From: Carcinoscorpius rotundicauda | Lineage: Eukaryota; Arthropoda; Merostomata; Xiphosura; Limulidae | DNA: 64,000 nt | Reading direction: 5' to 3' | Assembly: GCA_011833715.1 (NCBI GenBank) | Contig: CM022396.1 | Location: forward strand, 32,189,533 to 32,253,532 | Shown: positions 1 through 12,200 of the stretch, one piece after another | Layout: each line of letters starts with the position of its first letter | How positions within the stretch are numbered: the first letter of the stretch is position 1 | The notes under the pieces: model-generated | Database searches by the model: none | Seen by the model: the letters and a program-made list of their open reading frames with translations, nothing else | What the model was told of the DNA's origin: nothing | Program-made: the position numbers and the translations under genes

Positions 1-1185
1 AAATGAGCTTTGTCTTGTGTGACCATGAAATCCAACTACTGGGGAGTAGTCTGACCCCAGTCTACTTTCAATTAGTGCTCGATAAAAAGGTGCATTTGGG
101 CCATCAACTAAGAGATTTCCCAGTACATTAAGAGTAAAAGAATCATATGTATCTGTTATATCATTTAACATATAACTTTTGCATACTGTTGTTTGCTTAT
201 TTGGGTTGCTAGATAAAGGATCTGGTTGACAATTGATCATGATGGTTCTTGGTTTCAACCATTGGTTCTCTTTGAGCACTTTATTCTTTGGGAGCTGTTT
301 TACAAATTTAGAAAGCACATAATCATTAATAAATCCTAAATGATTTTCCAAAGGAAAATCACCATAAGTGAAAAACCTTGCATTAGTTGGATGGTAATGA
401 GTACAATGAAATTCTTTCAGCTGTTGCCATGTGAGGTTAGGTATAGCAAGAGGTTTCCCACCACTGACGTAAGAATATGTGCTACTTGGAAATAATTTAC
501 TTTGCAGTTCTTGAGCAAACAACTGTGTTGGTTGAGAAAACACACCCTTCATTTCATTGTAAACTACACCCTTTAACTCAATTTCTGAGTTTTTATCATT
601 AATTTTTTTGTGTTCTAATCTCCATCCTTCTTGCCTAAAATCAATTTCTAAAAGTCGTGGAAAGAAAACTGCATCCAAGTAAACTTTCAGCAAATTATCA
701 AAATCTTTTGGATTTTGAGTAGAAAATGGATACACCGTAAAGTCACTACCTGTAAAAGCATTCATAAATGTAGCTTGAGATCTATTAAGCATCTTAAAAA
801 ATGGATCTCTGCAAGGATAATTACGTGAACCACAAAGAACTAAATGTTCTAGAATGTGAGCTACACCAGTGTCATCTTGAGGTGTTGTCTGAAACGCTAC
901 ACTAAATAAATTATTGTGATCTTGTCGAGCAATATGTAAATATTCAGCACCAGTTTTTTCATGTGTTAATTTCACTGCTGCTAGATGAAGTTCTGAGATT
1001 TCTCTTATTTGCTCAACTAGAAACCCCTGTATTATTTTGCCTGGCTCATAACTCAGAACTTGTGATATAATTTTAGGTCTATCATTTACACTTGAAAGTA
1101 AACTTACACCTCTCACACTTCTTTTTCTTGTAATGGCTGCACGAAGACACCTCTTTGACCTAAAAATTTTTTGTAGAAACATCAT
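1..1185 (-). CDS. PITRM1: Presequence protease, mitochondrial (PITRM1), N-terminal 395 residues; 3' end outside window
   Basis: M16C (pitrilysin/insulinase-type) zinc metalloprotease, which in other animals degrades cleaved targeting peptides and amyloid-type peptides in the mitochondrial matrix. The inverse zinc motif HILEH lies at residues 110-114 (His110, catalytic Glu113, His114), followed by CGSRNYPCRDPFFKMLNRS. The third zinc ligand is Glu211 in VVYNEMKG, 97 residues after His114, the same spacing as in the human enzyme. The start at 1185 is the first ATG after in-frame stops at 1288-1290 and 1303-1305. It gives a basic N-terminus free of acidic residues (MMFLQKIFRSKRCLRAAITR), as expected of a mitochondrial presequence. 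The frame stays open to base 1, so about 38% of a roughly 1040-residue protein is present. No intron interrupts it, and human PITRM1 has many. No frameshift or stop is seen, so it is either a functional intron-poor gene or a young retrocopy. Confidence 0.93.
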   Translation of the reverse strand, partial: MMFLQKIFRSKRCLRAAITRKRSVRGVSLLSSVNDRPKIISQVLSYEPGKIIQGFLVEQIREISELHLAAVKLTHEKTGAEYLHIARQDHNNLFSVAFQTTPQDDTGVAHILEHLVLCGSRNYPCRDPFFKMLNRSQATFMNAFTGSDFTVYPFSTQNPKDFDNLLKVYLDAVFFPRLLEIDFRQEGWRLEHKKINDKNSEIELKGVVYNEMKGVFSQPTQLFAQELQSKLFPSSTYSYVSGGKPLAIPNLTWQQLKEFHCTHYHPTNARFFTYGDFPLENHLGFINDYVLSKFVKQLPKNKVLKENQWLKPRTIMINCQPDPLSSNPNKQTTVCKSYMLNDITDTYDSFTLNVLGNLLVDGPNAPFYRALIESRLGSDYSPVVGFHGHTRQSSF

Positions 1186-2114
1186 TTGACAATTCGTTGC
1201 CCCAACTTTACTACCAATACTGCTAGTAGCAAATAAGTAAGCACTACTATTATATATAGAGTACTGAAACTTTTGTAGTAAATATTGTCAGTTATAAATG
1301 TTTCATAAATTACAACTGTACAAAGAAACGTGGGGACCTGAAAGTGTCGTTATCTTATAACAAAATAATAAAAACTTGCAAGTTTCAGATGTCTTAACTA
1401 AAATTAATACCACGTTATAAAGATAACGAATATTACTTTCCGAACTTTCTTCTCCGAGTACCTCCTCAGACAATCACATTAAATTTACGAAGCTTAAACC
1501 TTTTAATTTGTAAGAGTATATTATATGAACAACTGGTAAGGTGCTAGAGAGCGCTCTTCACTTTTAAATAGCACGAATAAGACGGTGCAAACTCAACAAT
1601 CTTTTTAATATCAAAATAATGTGTATAATATGTTATTAATGGTAGGGATCAACAAGATATCCAAATAAATCACGTGCGGAAAGGCCACTCAATTGAATTC
1701 CTAAGCTGAAACCGACCATTGAAATTATTATAGTTATAAATAGTTAAAAATATCGCACACATAGCACGCGTTCTCCATAAAGTCTGCCCTCAAAGTATGT
1801 CTATTCCAAACCTCAACGCTATCTTTAATAATAAAGATAATACCTCAAGTTTCTAATACAAGAAGGTAGTATTTGGCTTCAGTAAGATCAGCTGGTGGTG
1901 AAGACCAATAACGATTCCATTTACAGCTATTACCTGAAGAATAACTCAACTGACTGATTAAAAACAACATTGCTATTAATGTGTAAGGACCAAATAAACA
2001 GTTTTCAGTGGTTCAACAATATGTCTGGCAGCTTATAACGCTAAAAGTGGTGTTTCAACATTCAAGGTGAACACAACACAGATAACTTATTGTGTACCTG
2101 ATAACCAAAAATAT
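1186..2114. other. PITRM1 5' flank, unassigned
   Basis: AT-rich non-coding sequence upstream of PITRM1 that presumably contains its promoter and 5' UTR. In-frame stops directly upstream of the chosen start support that start. I see no convincing TATA box or second gene here. Confidence 0.5.
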
Positions 2115-2129
2115 AGAACAACCCAAGTA

Positions 2130-2335
2130 TTTGCATGTTTTGGAATTTCGCATAAAGCTACTCGAGGGCTATCTGTGCTAGCCGTCCCTAATTTAGCAGT
2201 GTAAGACTAGATGGAAGGCAACTAGTCATCACCATCCACCGCCAACTCTTGGACTACTCTTTTACCAACGAATAGTAGGATTGACCGTCACGTTAAAACG
2301 CTCCCACGGCTGGAAGGGGGAGCGTGTTTGACGCA
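2130..2335 (-). mobile_element. SINE-A copy (5'-truncated) with 15-bp target duplication
   Basis: Tail-first copy of the window's main SINE. It carries the 3' stem-loop, the GTCTTACACTGCTAAATTAG region and the central GGCGGTGGGTGGTGATGA block, but stops before the tRNA-like head. The 15-bp direct repeat AGAACAACCCAAGTA flanks it exactly at 2115-2129 and 2336-2350. This shows a target-primed insertion and fixes its ends. Confidence 0.9.
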
Positions 2336-2365
2336 AGAACAACCCAAGTAAGAAACGCTTGTTTT

Positions 2366-2403
2366 GAATTTCGCGCAAAGTTTTAAGAGGGCTATCTGCG
2401 TCT
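2366..2403 (-). mobile_element. SINE-A 3'-tail fragment
   Basis: About 38 bases matching only the 3' stem-loop and tail of SINE-A in the same orientation as its neighbour. It is an older, severely truncated copy next to the 2130-2335 insertion. Confidence 0.55.
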
Positions 2404-3934
2404 TTATTTAGTATGTATTTGGAAAGTATGTTGTTGTTTTGAACAAACAAGTTAAAACTTTCAAAGATAGAAACAATGGCCACTACTTGTAAAATAGTGC
2501 ATTTATTTTCTATAACTAACGTAACGAAATTAGTTTGCAACTCTTGCCTCCTTTACATTTGTAAATTTAGCATTGCTTAGGCAAACAGACAGTGATTGAA
2601 GAAACCCTCAAGTATGTGAAATAGCTTCACTTGCTGACAAATACAATTGTCACCATTGAAAGATACGGCTGAAGTATTCTTATCATAATTGTATTCATAC
2701 AGTACAATACTGAACGAGGATTAGGCATTAATAGCTGCTTGAGAGAAAAACATTCATGTAATAAGTGGGTGAGAGTATTCACCTATTGTGAGGTATAACA
2801 TGTACACGACAACCACCTTATTTACTTTCACTTGATCCTAGTGACCCCTGTATTTATTTACCAGGCCATAGAAGAAGACTTAAGCAGGACTGAATCAAAT
2901 AAATCTTTGATGGTCTAGGTTTTAGAATATGCCCCAAGATGATCACACAGTATTGATCTTATGGTCATCTGAGGGTGGCCACATCATGACTAATCTACAT
3001 TTGGTTCAGTAGTTGTTTCAGAATAACTTCGGTATATTTGAAAAGTTTTTTTAACATGACTAAGTGATATAATTATCCAATGGAATGGCATAACAATGGC
3101 AAACAAAAATAAAACCATGTCATTAGCCATCTCAAAGTTAATTATAGAACATCAAATCTCAGAAGATATCTCAATTTCACAAGAAGTCTTTTAAGGGTGA
3201 AATGCTAAAAGAGTAAAGCAAAATAGCCCTCCAATTAGCCTACTGGCTTTGGCTATTCTATCTCGCACACGTTTTATCATTATCCCTGAAAAGCTAAACG
3301 ATACTGTGGTAGAGTAGTGAGAGTAGCACAGCAAGGTTTAGGGTATTAAACTGACGGAGCCCGATCTATACTGTCGCTAAGGGCTACCAAAAAAAAAAAG
3401 GGGCAGAATGTAAAATGCCTTATGATCGATATGTAGAGAGCTAAATAAGTTACCTGGAATATCTCTCAAATAATAAAAGTTATCATGGTTCTTAAATAAC
3501 TTTCCCCTTTCATTCTTGAGATATCGTATGAATATACTTCTTACACTTGAGTAGTTATTAATATCTTACATTTTTTCCTGTTTCCTGGTTATCTGTGATA
3601 CTTAAACATCTTTAATTCTAATTTGATTTATTTATCCGGTTTCCATTTGGATTATAAATATGTTGAGATAAAAACATTTCAATTTTTAAATAATAATTTG
3701 AACTTGATTTCAAATTATTTTTGTGATTGGCTTGAATTTGTGATTTTCAGTTTCATTTTGGCTCATCTTTTTTCCACAATTACCCTAATTTTATCTTTAA
3801 TTTTTGTGTGATTTTTTGCTATTATCCTTTTACAGAACATAGTTTATTGTTGGTGTTTGATATATTGTAATTTGACTTATTTGGTTTTGAAACTTAATTT
3901 AATATTATGTTCAGTTTAATGCTTATTTGTTTGA
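2404..3934. other. Unassigned AT-rich sequence
   Basis: No coding frame, RNA gene or recognisable repeat. There is an A-run at about 3390-3400. The only small open frame (3623-3811) is hydrophobic low-complexity AT sequence and is not supported as a gene. Confidence 0.5.
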
Positions 3935-3935
3935 T

Positions 3936-4048
3936 TTTGAATTTGGCGTAAAATTACATAACGACCATCTGCGCTAGCCGTACCTAATTTAGTAGTCTAA
4001 GACTAGAGGGAAAACAGCTAGTCATCACCACCAACCGCCAACTCGTGG
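3936..4048 (-). mobile_element. SINE-A, left half of a head-to-head pair
   Basis: Tail and central region of SINE-A in reverse orientation, ending abruptly within the CGTGGGGGCG body block, where the next copy starts in the opposite direction. Confidence 0.8.
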
Positions 4049-4206
4049 GGGCGTTACAATGTTACAGTAAATCACAAATCGTTGGTAAAAGAGTAGCCCA
4101 AGAGTTAGCGGTGGGTGGTGATGATTAGCTGCCTTCCATCTAGCCTTACACTGCTAAATTATGGACGGCTAGCGCAGGTATCCCTCGTGTAGCTTTGCGC
4201 AAAATT
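4049..4206 (+). mobile_element. SINE-A, right half of a head-to-head pair
   Basis: Forward copy lacking the tRNA-like head. It starts in the CGTGGGGGCG block and runs to the 3' stem-loop (AGCGCA...TGCGC) and an A-rich tail. With 3936-4048 it forms a large imperfect palindrome joined at the body block. Confidence 0.8.
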
Positions 4207-4328
4207 TATAAACCAAACATTTTGTCTTATACTTTCAATACATAGACTAACAGTAATGTTAGGTGATACTTTTGTTGCTAACAATGCATGGGAACATAAC
4301 ATAATGGCCATTTTCGGCACGCATTGTT

Positions 4329-4557
4329 ACATGAGGGTTGTCTTCACTAGCCGTCCATAATTTAGCAGTGTAAGGCAATTAATCATTACCACCCATCACC
4401 AACTCTTGGGCTACTCTTTTACTAACGAAATAGTGGGATTGACCGTCACATTATAACGTCCACACGGATGAAAGGGCGAGCATGTTTTATGTGATAGGTA
4501 TTCGAACCAACGACCTTCGGATTACAAGTCAAGTGCCTTAACCACTGGCCAGGCCGG
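4329..4557 (-). mobile_element. SINE-A with tRNA-like head
   Basis: Near full-length reverse copy that includes the Pol III-type head. Read on the minus strand it has an A-box-like TGGCCAGTGGTTAAGGC and a B-box-like GGTTCGAATACC. The 3' stem-loop end is decayed. It is a tRNA-derived retroposon, not a tRNA gene: there is no acceptor stem, and the body continues past the B box. Confidence 0.85.
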
Positions 4558-7124
4558 ACTAATAAAAGAGAGACCATGAGCCAAGATAAAAAAGAAAAAA
4601 GACAGTGTCATGTAAAACGTGTAAGTGAAGGCAACAGTGATAGACACATACACGTACACCTTATTTCGATCGTTCTGTAATTGTTTATGGCAAAATATAA
4701 AATTATTGATGGAAAAGTAAAACAATTCCATAAACATCGGAAAAATCTATTTGACTAATATTTGAGTGGTTTATTGATTTAACTACCATAAAAAGTTGCA
4801 TACTGTTTTGTTGTTGTTATTTTTTCCTATTTATATAACTTTTCCTATTTATATTTATATAAGTTTATTTTCAGTGTATAGCGTCGTTGTTGTTATGTGT
4901 TACTACGGTAGGTGGCACATTAATATTATGTTCCTATTTACAAGTTGGTGATGTATAGGTTCGTAATTCTTGGCTTGTCGGTGTGTGATTGATATGGTGA
5001 AGCGATTTTATTCTTAAATATACTGTCCAGTCTATTGGAGTTAGATTTAATTTTTTTACACTGAGACCAAAACTAAGTATTAAGTAATAGCTCTGAATAA
5101 TCACTATTTAATGACGATATTCCTTTTTAAAACTAACGCTAGTAGTAGTGGTAATGTATTAACAAACAGCGAGTTATCAAGACGTAAAGTTAATTCGTTT
5201 ATTATCACATAAAAATATACCGTTCATTAAAAGTGCTTGAAGCGCTTTTAGTTTGTTTTCAACTGATTAATTTTTTATTAGACCAAGATTTTCAATTTAT
5301 TTTTAATGAAGATGCACCTTTTGAAATTGTTCGATTTGTTGGGTTTCATGTTATTTCTTTTACACTGATTATTTTGAATCTATTTCCCTAACTTCATGAA
5401 TAGGGCTTGTGTTATAAGTTATAAACTAATTGTAATAGTGTGGTGTGGAATTTCTAGACTATGATATTATTAATAAATATCACTGAAAGTAATATAGAAG
5501 AGACAGGTCTAATTTTGAAAAAGGGTTAAATCCCAAGCAAAATAGTAGTGTTTGATATTTTTCCTTCTGTTTAACATTAAATGGAAAAGTGGCTAGGTAG
5601 TGCATAAGCAAACACACACACACACACATCTTGTATGCTCTGGCTCCTGTAACCTGGAGACTTTATAAAGCTGGGAAAGCCCATGGATTTCATCATGTGG
5701 TGCTCAACTAGAGTATACTATTAAATATAATTTATGTAAGTATATATAGTTTATGTACTGTATGCTTACACTAAACATAAAACATAATATTAAAGGTACT
5801 AGGCATTGGTACTGGAATTATTGTAGGTCACATAAAGTGAAATATTACTAATGTGAGGCCATAAATATACTTGTGATGTTTCAAGCAATGCATAGCACTG
5901 CTATTCAGTATTACTTTATTTATTAAAAATGAGATAAAAGGGAGGACTGAAAGTTAACAATGATCAAAGAAAGCATTGCCCATCATATATGTACGTATAG
6001 TTTTGTGGTGTATGCAGGCATAACTGCCTTTGTGTACAGCTAGTTCATATCTTCTTCACATGGTGTAATACATTTTATGTCACTTGTAGTCAATGATTCT
6101 GTGATTAAGTTTGATGCTTTGATTGCCTATAATTTACATAAACTGTTTTAAAAAGAATGGATTGAATTGGCTTCAATTACATGGTTTGGGAGGCTGTTCT
6201 TTTCATTTACTATTGTTTGGCTAAAGTTAAATTTATTTAGGTGTAAAATCTGGTATAATAATGAACAATACAACCACATAAGTGATAGTAATCTTTTGTG
6301 TTTTTAATTTATTGATGTTGAGGCTATCGAATGTTGTGTTTGCAATATTTTGATGTTGAGGCAGCACCCTTTAAATTGTCTTCAAACTGTTAACTATCAT
6401 CTACAGTTGTGCAAATTGATGGTGCAGTAGGCATTAAGTATACTCTCACTAACTATTCTAAACTATGTTAATCAAAGGGAAGTCACAAAATGTATAGTAT
6501 ACAGTGTGTGGTGATCATCACTTGATAGCTTGGAAAACAAGAATTGCCACTTCTATTAAATCATCATGTGTTTGACTTAATGATTTTCCTGGCTGCTACA
6601 CAAGTGGAAACAACATAATGTAACACATACCAAGAAACTCGTGTCACCGCTCTAGGTCTTGGAAAGCAAGAATTGTGTCACCCTTTCAGTCAGCAGTCTC
6701 AACTATCTGACCATCCTAGCTGTTATGGTTGAGCTAATTTCAGCCATATTCATCAGAAGTAATTATCGGCTGTTTCATAAATTTTGCCTCCATATCTGGT
6801 GCTTCTTTGTGTGATACATTCTAATTAGCTTGATAGGTACTCTCGACTCTTTTTCTTCTCATCCTTCAGGTTGAAATAGGATCAGACAACAGTTTCATCT
6901 TCATCTCTCTCAACTTTCTCTTATGACTCGTGATCAATCTAGCTCACCAGACATTTTTGACCATGTTTAGATGAAGCTGATCAATATTTATTTCACACTT
7001 GCACATTCTTTTTTACTGTGACATATATTAATGGACATACTCATCAGATCACAAGATGGGGTCCAGTCCAGCTGAAGCAAGTAGGCTTCTATGCTGTTGG
7101 CACATGCCACATATAGTCTCCACT
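4558..7124. other. Unassigned sequence with a short CA repeat
   Basis: AT-rich and non-coding. A (CA)n tract lies at about 5611-5627. The part from about 6590 may be decayed continuation of the Ty3-type relic that follows, but I could align no protein motif there. Confidence 0.45.
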
Positions 7125-7530
7125 TTAGTGCATTTCTCTTTTTATTTTCTTCTTGAAGCACTCCTTCTATCCTGTTATGATAATGCTGTTGATATGCATA
7201 TGGACACTGTGGAGTGTCTGTTGTAGTTGAAGGACCACATATTTTGTCTACAGGAACAAAATTTCACTCTCAAACATTAGCATATATTGACAAATAACTT
7301 GCTGATCTCTGTTCAGTTGCATAATATAACATCATTATATACGGAATTTTTTCATCCTAGTCAGTTTGTTCCAAATTAACAAATTTGAGAAATGTGTTTT
7401 TATACCATCCCTTTCTCTAATCCATCATACTGGTGATGATAAGGTGAAGTGGGTCTCCTTACCTCATCCAACACTGCATAATGCAGAGAACACATGACTA
7501 TTAAAGATAGCTCTCTAATCTGAGTAGATT
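7125..7530 (-). pseudogene. Ty3/gypsy-type integrase relic
   Basis: Conceptual minus-strand translation shows the end of the integrase catalytic core. First comes SD-stop-RAIFNSHVFSALC, where the second catalytic Asp lies in the usual SDxG context. Then come PTSPYHHQYDG (family TxPYHPQ.DG), QTDxDEKIPYIMMLYYATEQ, and a VDKICGPSTTTDTPQCPY segment. Stops and frame changes make it dead. LINE-1w copy a begins two bases beyond its upstream edge, so the rest of the polyprotein was lost or displaced. Terminal repeats were not found. Confidence 0.7.
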
Positions 7531-7916
7531 TCCCCTTGGTGTGTATTCCTGTACGTGGTGAGGGGACTTCCCAGGGAAGGTTCTGTTCTTTTAGTTTTAC
7601 TTCCTCTGGGATCTAAACATCCGCACATGTTTGCTGTGTGTGGGAACTCATGAAGGAGGGAAGTGGATTTTGGTGATTGAGGGGTCCAACTTTAATACGC
7701 AGCTTTGGCCTTGAATTCCTGTGGACTGTTAGCCCCCTTGGGTCAATCGGCTGGTCCATTCAGGCTATGGTCAAACAAGTACCAGTGTTAGATGTTCTCA
7801 AGAGTTGTTGTGGATATTACATCTGATGCTGGTGTTTGGGTATAGTGCTCACAAAACCCTGGCATTGCTGTAATGTCCTTGTTTGACATTTTAGTGCCTC
7901 CCCTCGTAGGGATCCA

Positions 7917-9189
7917 TGGTGGGTGGGATCAGAGGGCACTGAAATTTTTTTCTTTATTATGGATCTTCCAAATAAAAATCATTATAAAATAGTGAAAAAA
8001 TGGTCAATAGGTAAACAACCAATCTTGAAGATTTTGAGCAGCAATCTTCACCATCTGTACCACTTGTTTTACTTTATTTTCTTACATTGCACTCACTTTC
8101 AGAAAAGCTTTAGAGCAAATGTCTCCCTTTTTCATTCAGAAGGGACTAGAGGGACTTGCTGGCTCTCCAAAGTCAGTTAAAAAGCTTTGATCTAGTAACA
8201 TATTGGTAGAAACATCCACATCTCAGCACAGTCAACTCCTGTTGCATTCAAAGGCAATTGGGGATATACCTTTTGAGGTTATATCTCATACTACTTTGAA
8301 TTTATCATGAGAAGTTATTTACATAGAGGGATTTGAAGAACATCCCAGAGTCAGAGACTCTCGCTGGTTTCTCCACCCAAGGAGTTTCTGCAGTGAGGCA
8401 TATTTCCACTTGCAAAGATGGAATTATGGTGTTGACCAATGTCCTCATTTTGACATTTATGTTACTACATCTGCCTGTTACTATCAAGGCAGGTTATCTT
8501 AACTGTGGAGTATGGCCATACATTCCAAACCCTCTCTGATGTTTTCAGTGTCAACAGTTCAGTCAGTTGGACATGCCATGTTGTGGTTCCTTGATGTGTG
8601 CTTGTTGTAGTGGCAAGGACCATGATACCTATGAGTGTGAAACAGACCCTCATTGCATCAATTGCAATGGCTCTCACCTGTCCTACTTTTGTTCTTGCCC
8701 TGAATGGTTGGAAGAAAAAGAGGTGCAGCATGTGTAAAAGATTCATAACATTATCTATCCTGAGGCTTGAAAATTGTTGTCCACCACCTCATCTCAGATG
8801 TTGCTGCACTTTGTTTCACAGGTATTGTGGGAGTGCATACAGATCTCCCTGTGTCTTCTAAAGAATCATTCTCCATGCAAATGAAAAGTATTTTGACCTC
8901 CATGGTTAAATAAGTTGATGAATCAATTTCAACACCTATCTCTGTTCCTTACATACATTCCACCAAACCCCAAGATCCACATCCTTTGTTTCCAGGTACA
9001 GGTATTTCCTCAGATCCATCTTCCCCTCTCACCCCAAGATACAAAACAATCATTTATTCACATTCTCAGTCTCTGGAATCCCCTTCCAACAGCAGAGACC
9101 TGCCCAATCAACCCAGGGCAGGATCCATGGAGGTCGATAAACCTCCTTTGAATAAGAAAGTAAGGAAAAAAAGATGTGGTCATAAATAG
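7917..9189 (+). pseudogene. LINE-1w copy a ORF1 relic
   Basis: Decayed counterpart of the copy b ORF1: stretches such as KNIPESETLAGFSTQGVSAVRHIST and the basic C-terminus are recognisable across several frames. Stops and small indels are frequent, so no functional nucleic-acid-binding protein can be made. The region immediately precedes the ORF2 relic with the same short spacing as in copy b. Confidence 0.75.
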
Positions 9190-9227
9190 AAGGGTTCTTC
9201 ACCCAATTTGCTTACACATCAATAAAA

Positions 9228-12200
9228 ATGGCCACCCCGATACAATGGAACTGTCAAGGTCTATGTTCTTATCTGGATGACATCAAAACACTTATTGCTT
9301 CCTAACATCCTGTTTGTCTTTTCTTACAGGAAATATTTCTGAAACCTGCTGATAATGTCACCTTTTTGGCAGTTTTCATTACAAATATATGACAGGCTGT
9401 GTGATGGATGAGTGCATTGAGGGGTGGCATTGTTGGTTGATCAGCATGTGCCCATCCTCTCTTTGCCACTCGACACACCTTTGGAGACTCTAGCCATCCA
9501 TGTTTCCTTGGGTTGTACCATCACTGTTTGTTTTCTCTACCTGTCACCTGAAGAGACATATGATCAATCAGACCTTGATGCTGTCATTGAACACTTGCCA
9601 TCTCCCTTTTTCATTATGGGGAACTTTAATGGACATCATCTCTGGGGGTCACTCTGTAGAGCATATGCTCTCTGATAACAACATTTCTTTTTTCATTCCT
9701 TTGCTGCAGTTGATCTCTCAATTTGCTCCTCTTCATTATTTTCTCACTTTTCATCAAGGGTTGACAGTAATCCACGAGGCAGTGATCATTTTCCTATAAT
9801 CTTGAGAGAGACTCACTATGATTGATGCCACCCAACCTGCGTGCCCCTGTGGAAGCTGGATCAGGCAAACTGTCCCTCTTTCACTGCTCTTGTAGAACTT
9901 GATTCTGCCATTGTCTGTAAGCCATCAATAGACGACTGTGTGGCAGCAGTAACTGTCTGTATTATACAAGGGGCTGCTCAATGTATTCTTAAAACCTCGA
10001 CACATTTTTCACTATATTCTCATCCATGGTGGAATCCTCCCTGCCACATGACACAGAAGGCTCAAAAAGGAACCTGGGATACTTTCTGTAGATATCCCAC
10101 ACTCTCAAAACACATAACTTTCCAGTGGGCCTATTTACGTGCTTGATGAGTAAGACGCTAAAGCCAGAAGGAATTTTGGATTAAGTTTACAACTAGCGTA
10201 TCTTCTACCACCAGTTCCAAAGTCATATGGGACAAGATTCAAAAGCACAGTGGGCAATATAATTCTGTCCCCCTCTAGATCTTGCTCTCTATTGGCCAGG
10301 AAGTACCTGATACCTGGATCATTGTTGATATCCCAGGTGAAAGCTTTTGCCATGTATCTAGCACTTTTGCTTCTTCCTCCACCTTCTTAACCATCAAGAC
10401 TCTGGCAGAGGAATCACCTCTTTCCTTTAAAGCTGATTGTTTCAATGACTACAATCAGCCCTTTACACTGGTGGAACTCAAACTGGCCCTTCATTGGTCT
10501 GGCAGTGTATTGGTTGGACTTGACGATGTACACTATGAAATGCTGAGCCATCTATCTTCTCAGTGATGTTGAGAATTTTATATGCAAAAACGGCTCGTTT
10601 GGGTTCAGAAAATATTTTAAATAGAAGAGCGAACAACGTTTCGACCTTCTTCGGTCATCGTCAGGTTCACAAAGAAAGAGGTAACTTCCGGTCAGTCGAA
10701 ATGTTGTTCGCTCTTCTATTTAAAATATTTTCATCTATCTTCTGCTTCTATTGCTATAATTCTGGTTGTTTTTAACCAGATCTGGCAGAAGAAGGGTTTT
10801 CCTGATGCCTAGTACCAAGCTATTGTGTTGCCTTTCTCCATGCCTGGAAAGGATCCCAAGATTTCTTCAAACTACAATCCAATTGCTTTGATGAGCTGTC
10901 TCTGTAAGACCTTAGAGAGGATCATTAATACTCCTCTTGTTTGGTTTCTCAAATCAAACAACCTCCTTTTGCCCAAGCAGTGTGGGTTCTGACAACAGTG
11001 CTTCATCTGGGACCACCTGATTTGACTTTAAACATCAATCAGAGAAGCCTTTTTCAAATAAGAATATCTTGTATCCATATTCTTTGACATTGAGTAGGTT
11101 TATAATACAACATGGAGGTATGGCATTTTTCAAGACCTCCATATATATGGATTACCTGGCCATTTGCCCATTTTTATTAAAAATTTTTAATGGACAGGAG
11201 ATTCGAAGTTTGTGTAGGTTTCACACTTTCCTGTTCTTTTCTACAGGATCTTGGAGTCCCTCAGGGCTGTGTTTTGAGTGTCACACTTTTCAGTATAAAT
11301 ATTAATCCCATCACTGAACAACTCCCTCTTACTGTTGCAAACGGTCTCTGTGTTGATGACTTTCACATCTCATGTCAGTTGTCGAACATGAGGTATATTG
11401 AGCAGCAGCTGCAGACTGCCCTCAACTGTTTACTAAAGTGGACCACAGCAAACGGCTTTAACTTTTCTCTCTCTAAAACCATTTGAATACACTTTTGCCA
11501 CTAATGGAGTATTCACCCTGATCCTGAACTCTGTATTGGTGCAGTTATGCTACCTGTGGTCCATAAGATAAAGTTCTTCAGACTTATCTTTGACTGTAAG
11601 CTGACCTTTATACCACATATTAGGCAGCTATGGGTGAAATGTACAAGAGCACTGTACATTCTCCGTGTTCTCTCTTCCACCAGTTGGGGAGCAGATTTAT
11701 GTTCTTTGCTTAAGATGTATTGTGCTCTTATTTGATTGAATCTCGACTATAGATTACTGGTCTATGGCTCTGCCACAACATTGGTCTTAAAGATGCTGGA
11801 CGCTGTTCATCATTGCAGACTTTGGCTCTTGCACCTGGGCTTTCTGCATTTCCCCTGTTTAGCACTTATGCATAGAGTCTCATGAACCACCTTTGCACCT
11901 CTGCCATTTACAACTGTCTTTACTATATGCTTGAAAACTTCATTCCTTATCAAAGGTGAGAACTTAGGGTTGTGTTTTCTTTCCTTGATGGGCCATGCTT
12001 TTTTAGAACAGGTGATCTGTCATTGCTCCTTTTGGCTTTTATATCCAGGTGCAGTTGGATGAATTTGGTCTGACCTTGGATAACATTACTGTATCCACTG
12101 GCCAGCCCATCCAACCATGATGGTTCGAAATCAGGTGATTGTGTGGGCTCTGCCATGGTTTGTTGTGGTTTGGTGGTTGATTGCAGAATCCTCTCTGAAC

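Noticed and set aside
4329..4557. tRNA genes at A/B-box sites (also 43199, 48726, 51525, 55975)
   Set aside because: The Pol III boxes lie in heads of repeated retroposons with no acceptor stem or cloverleaf and a non-tRNA body; they are SINEs.
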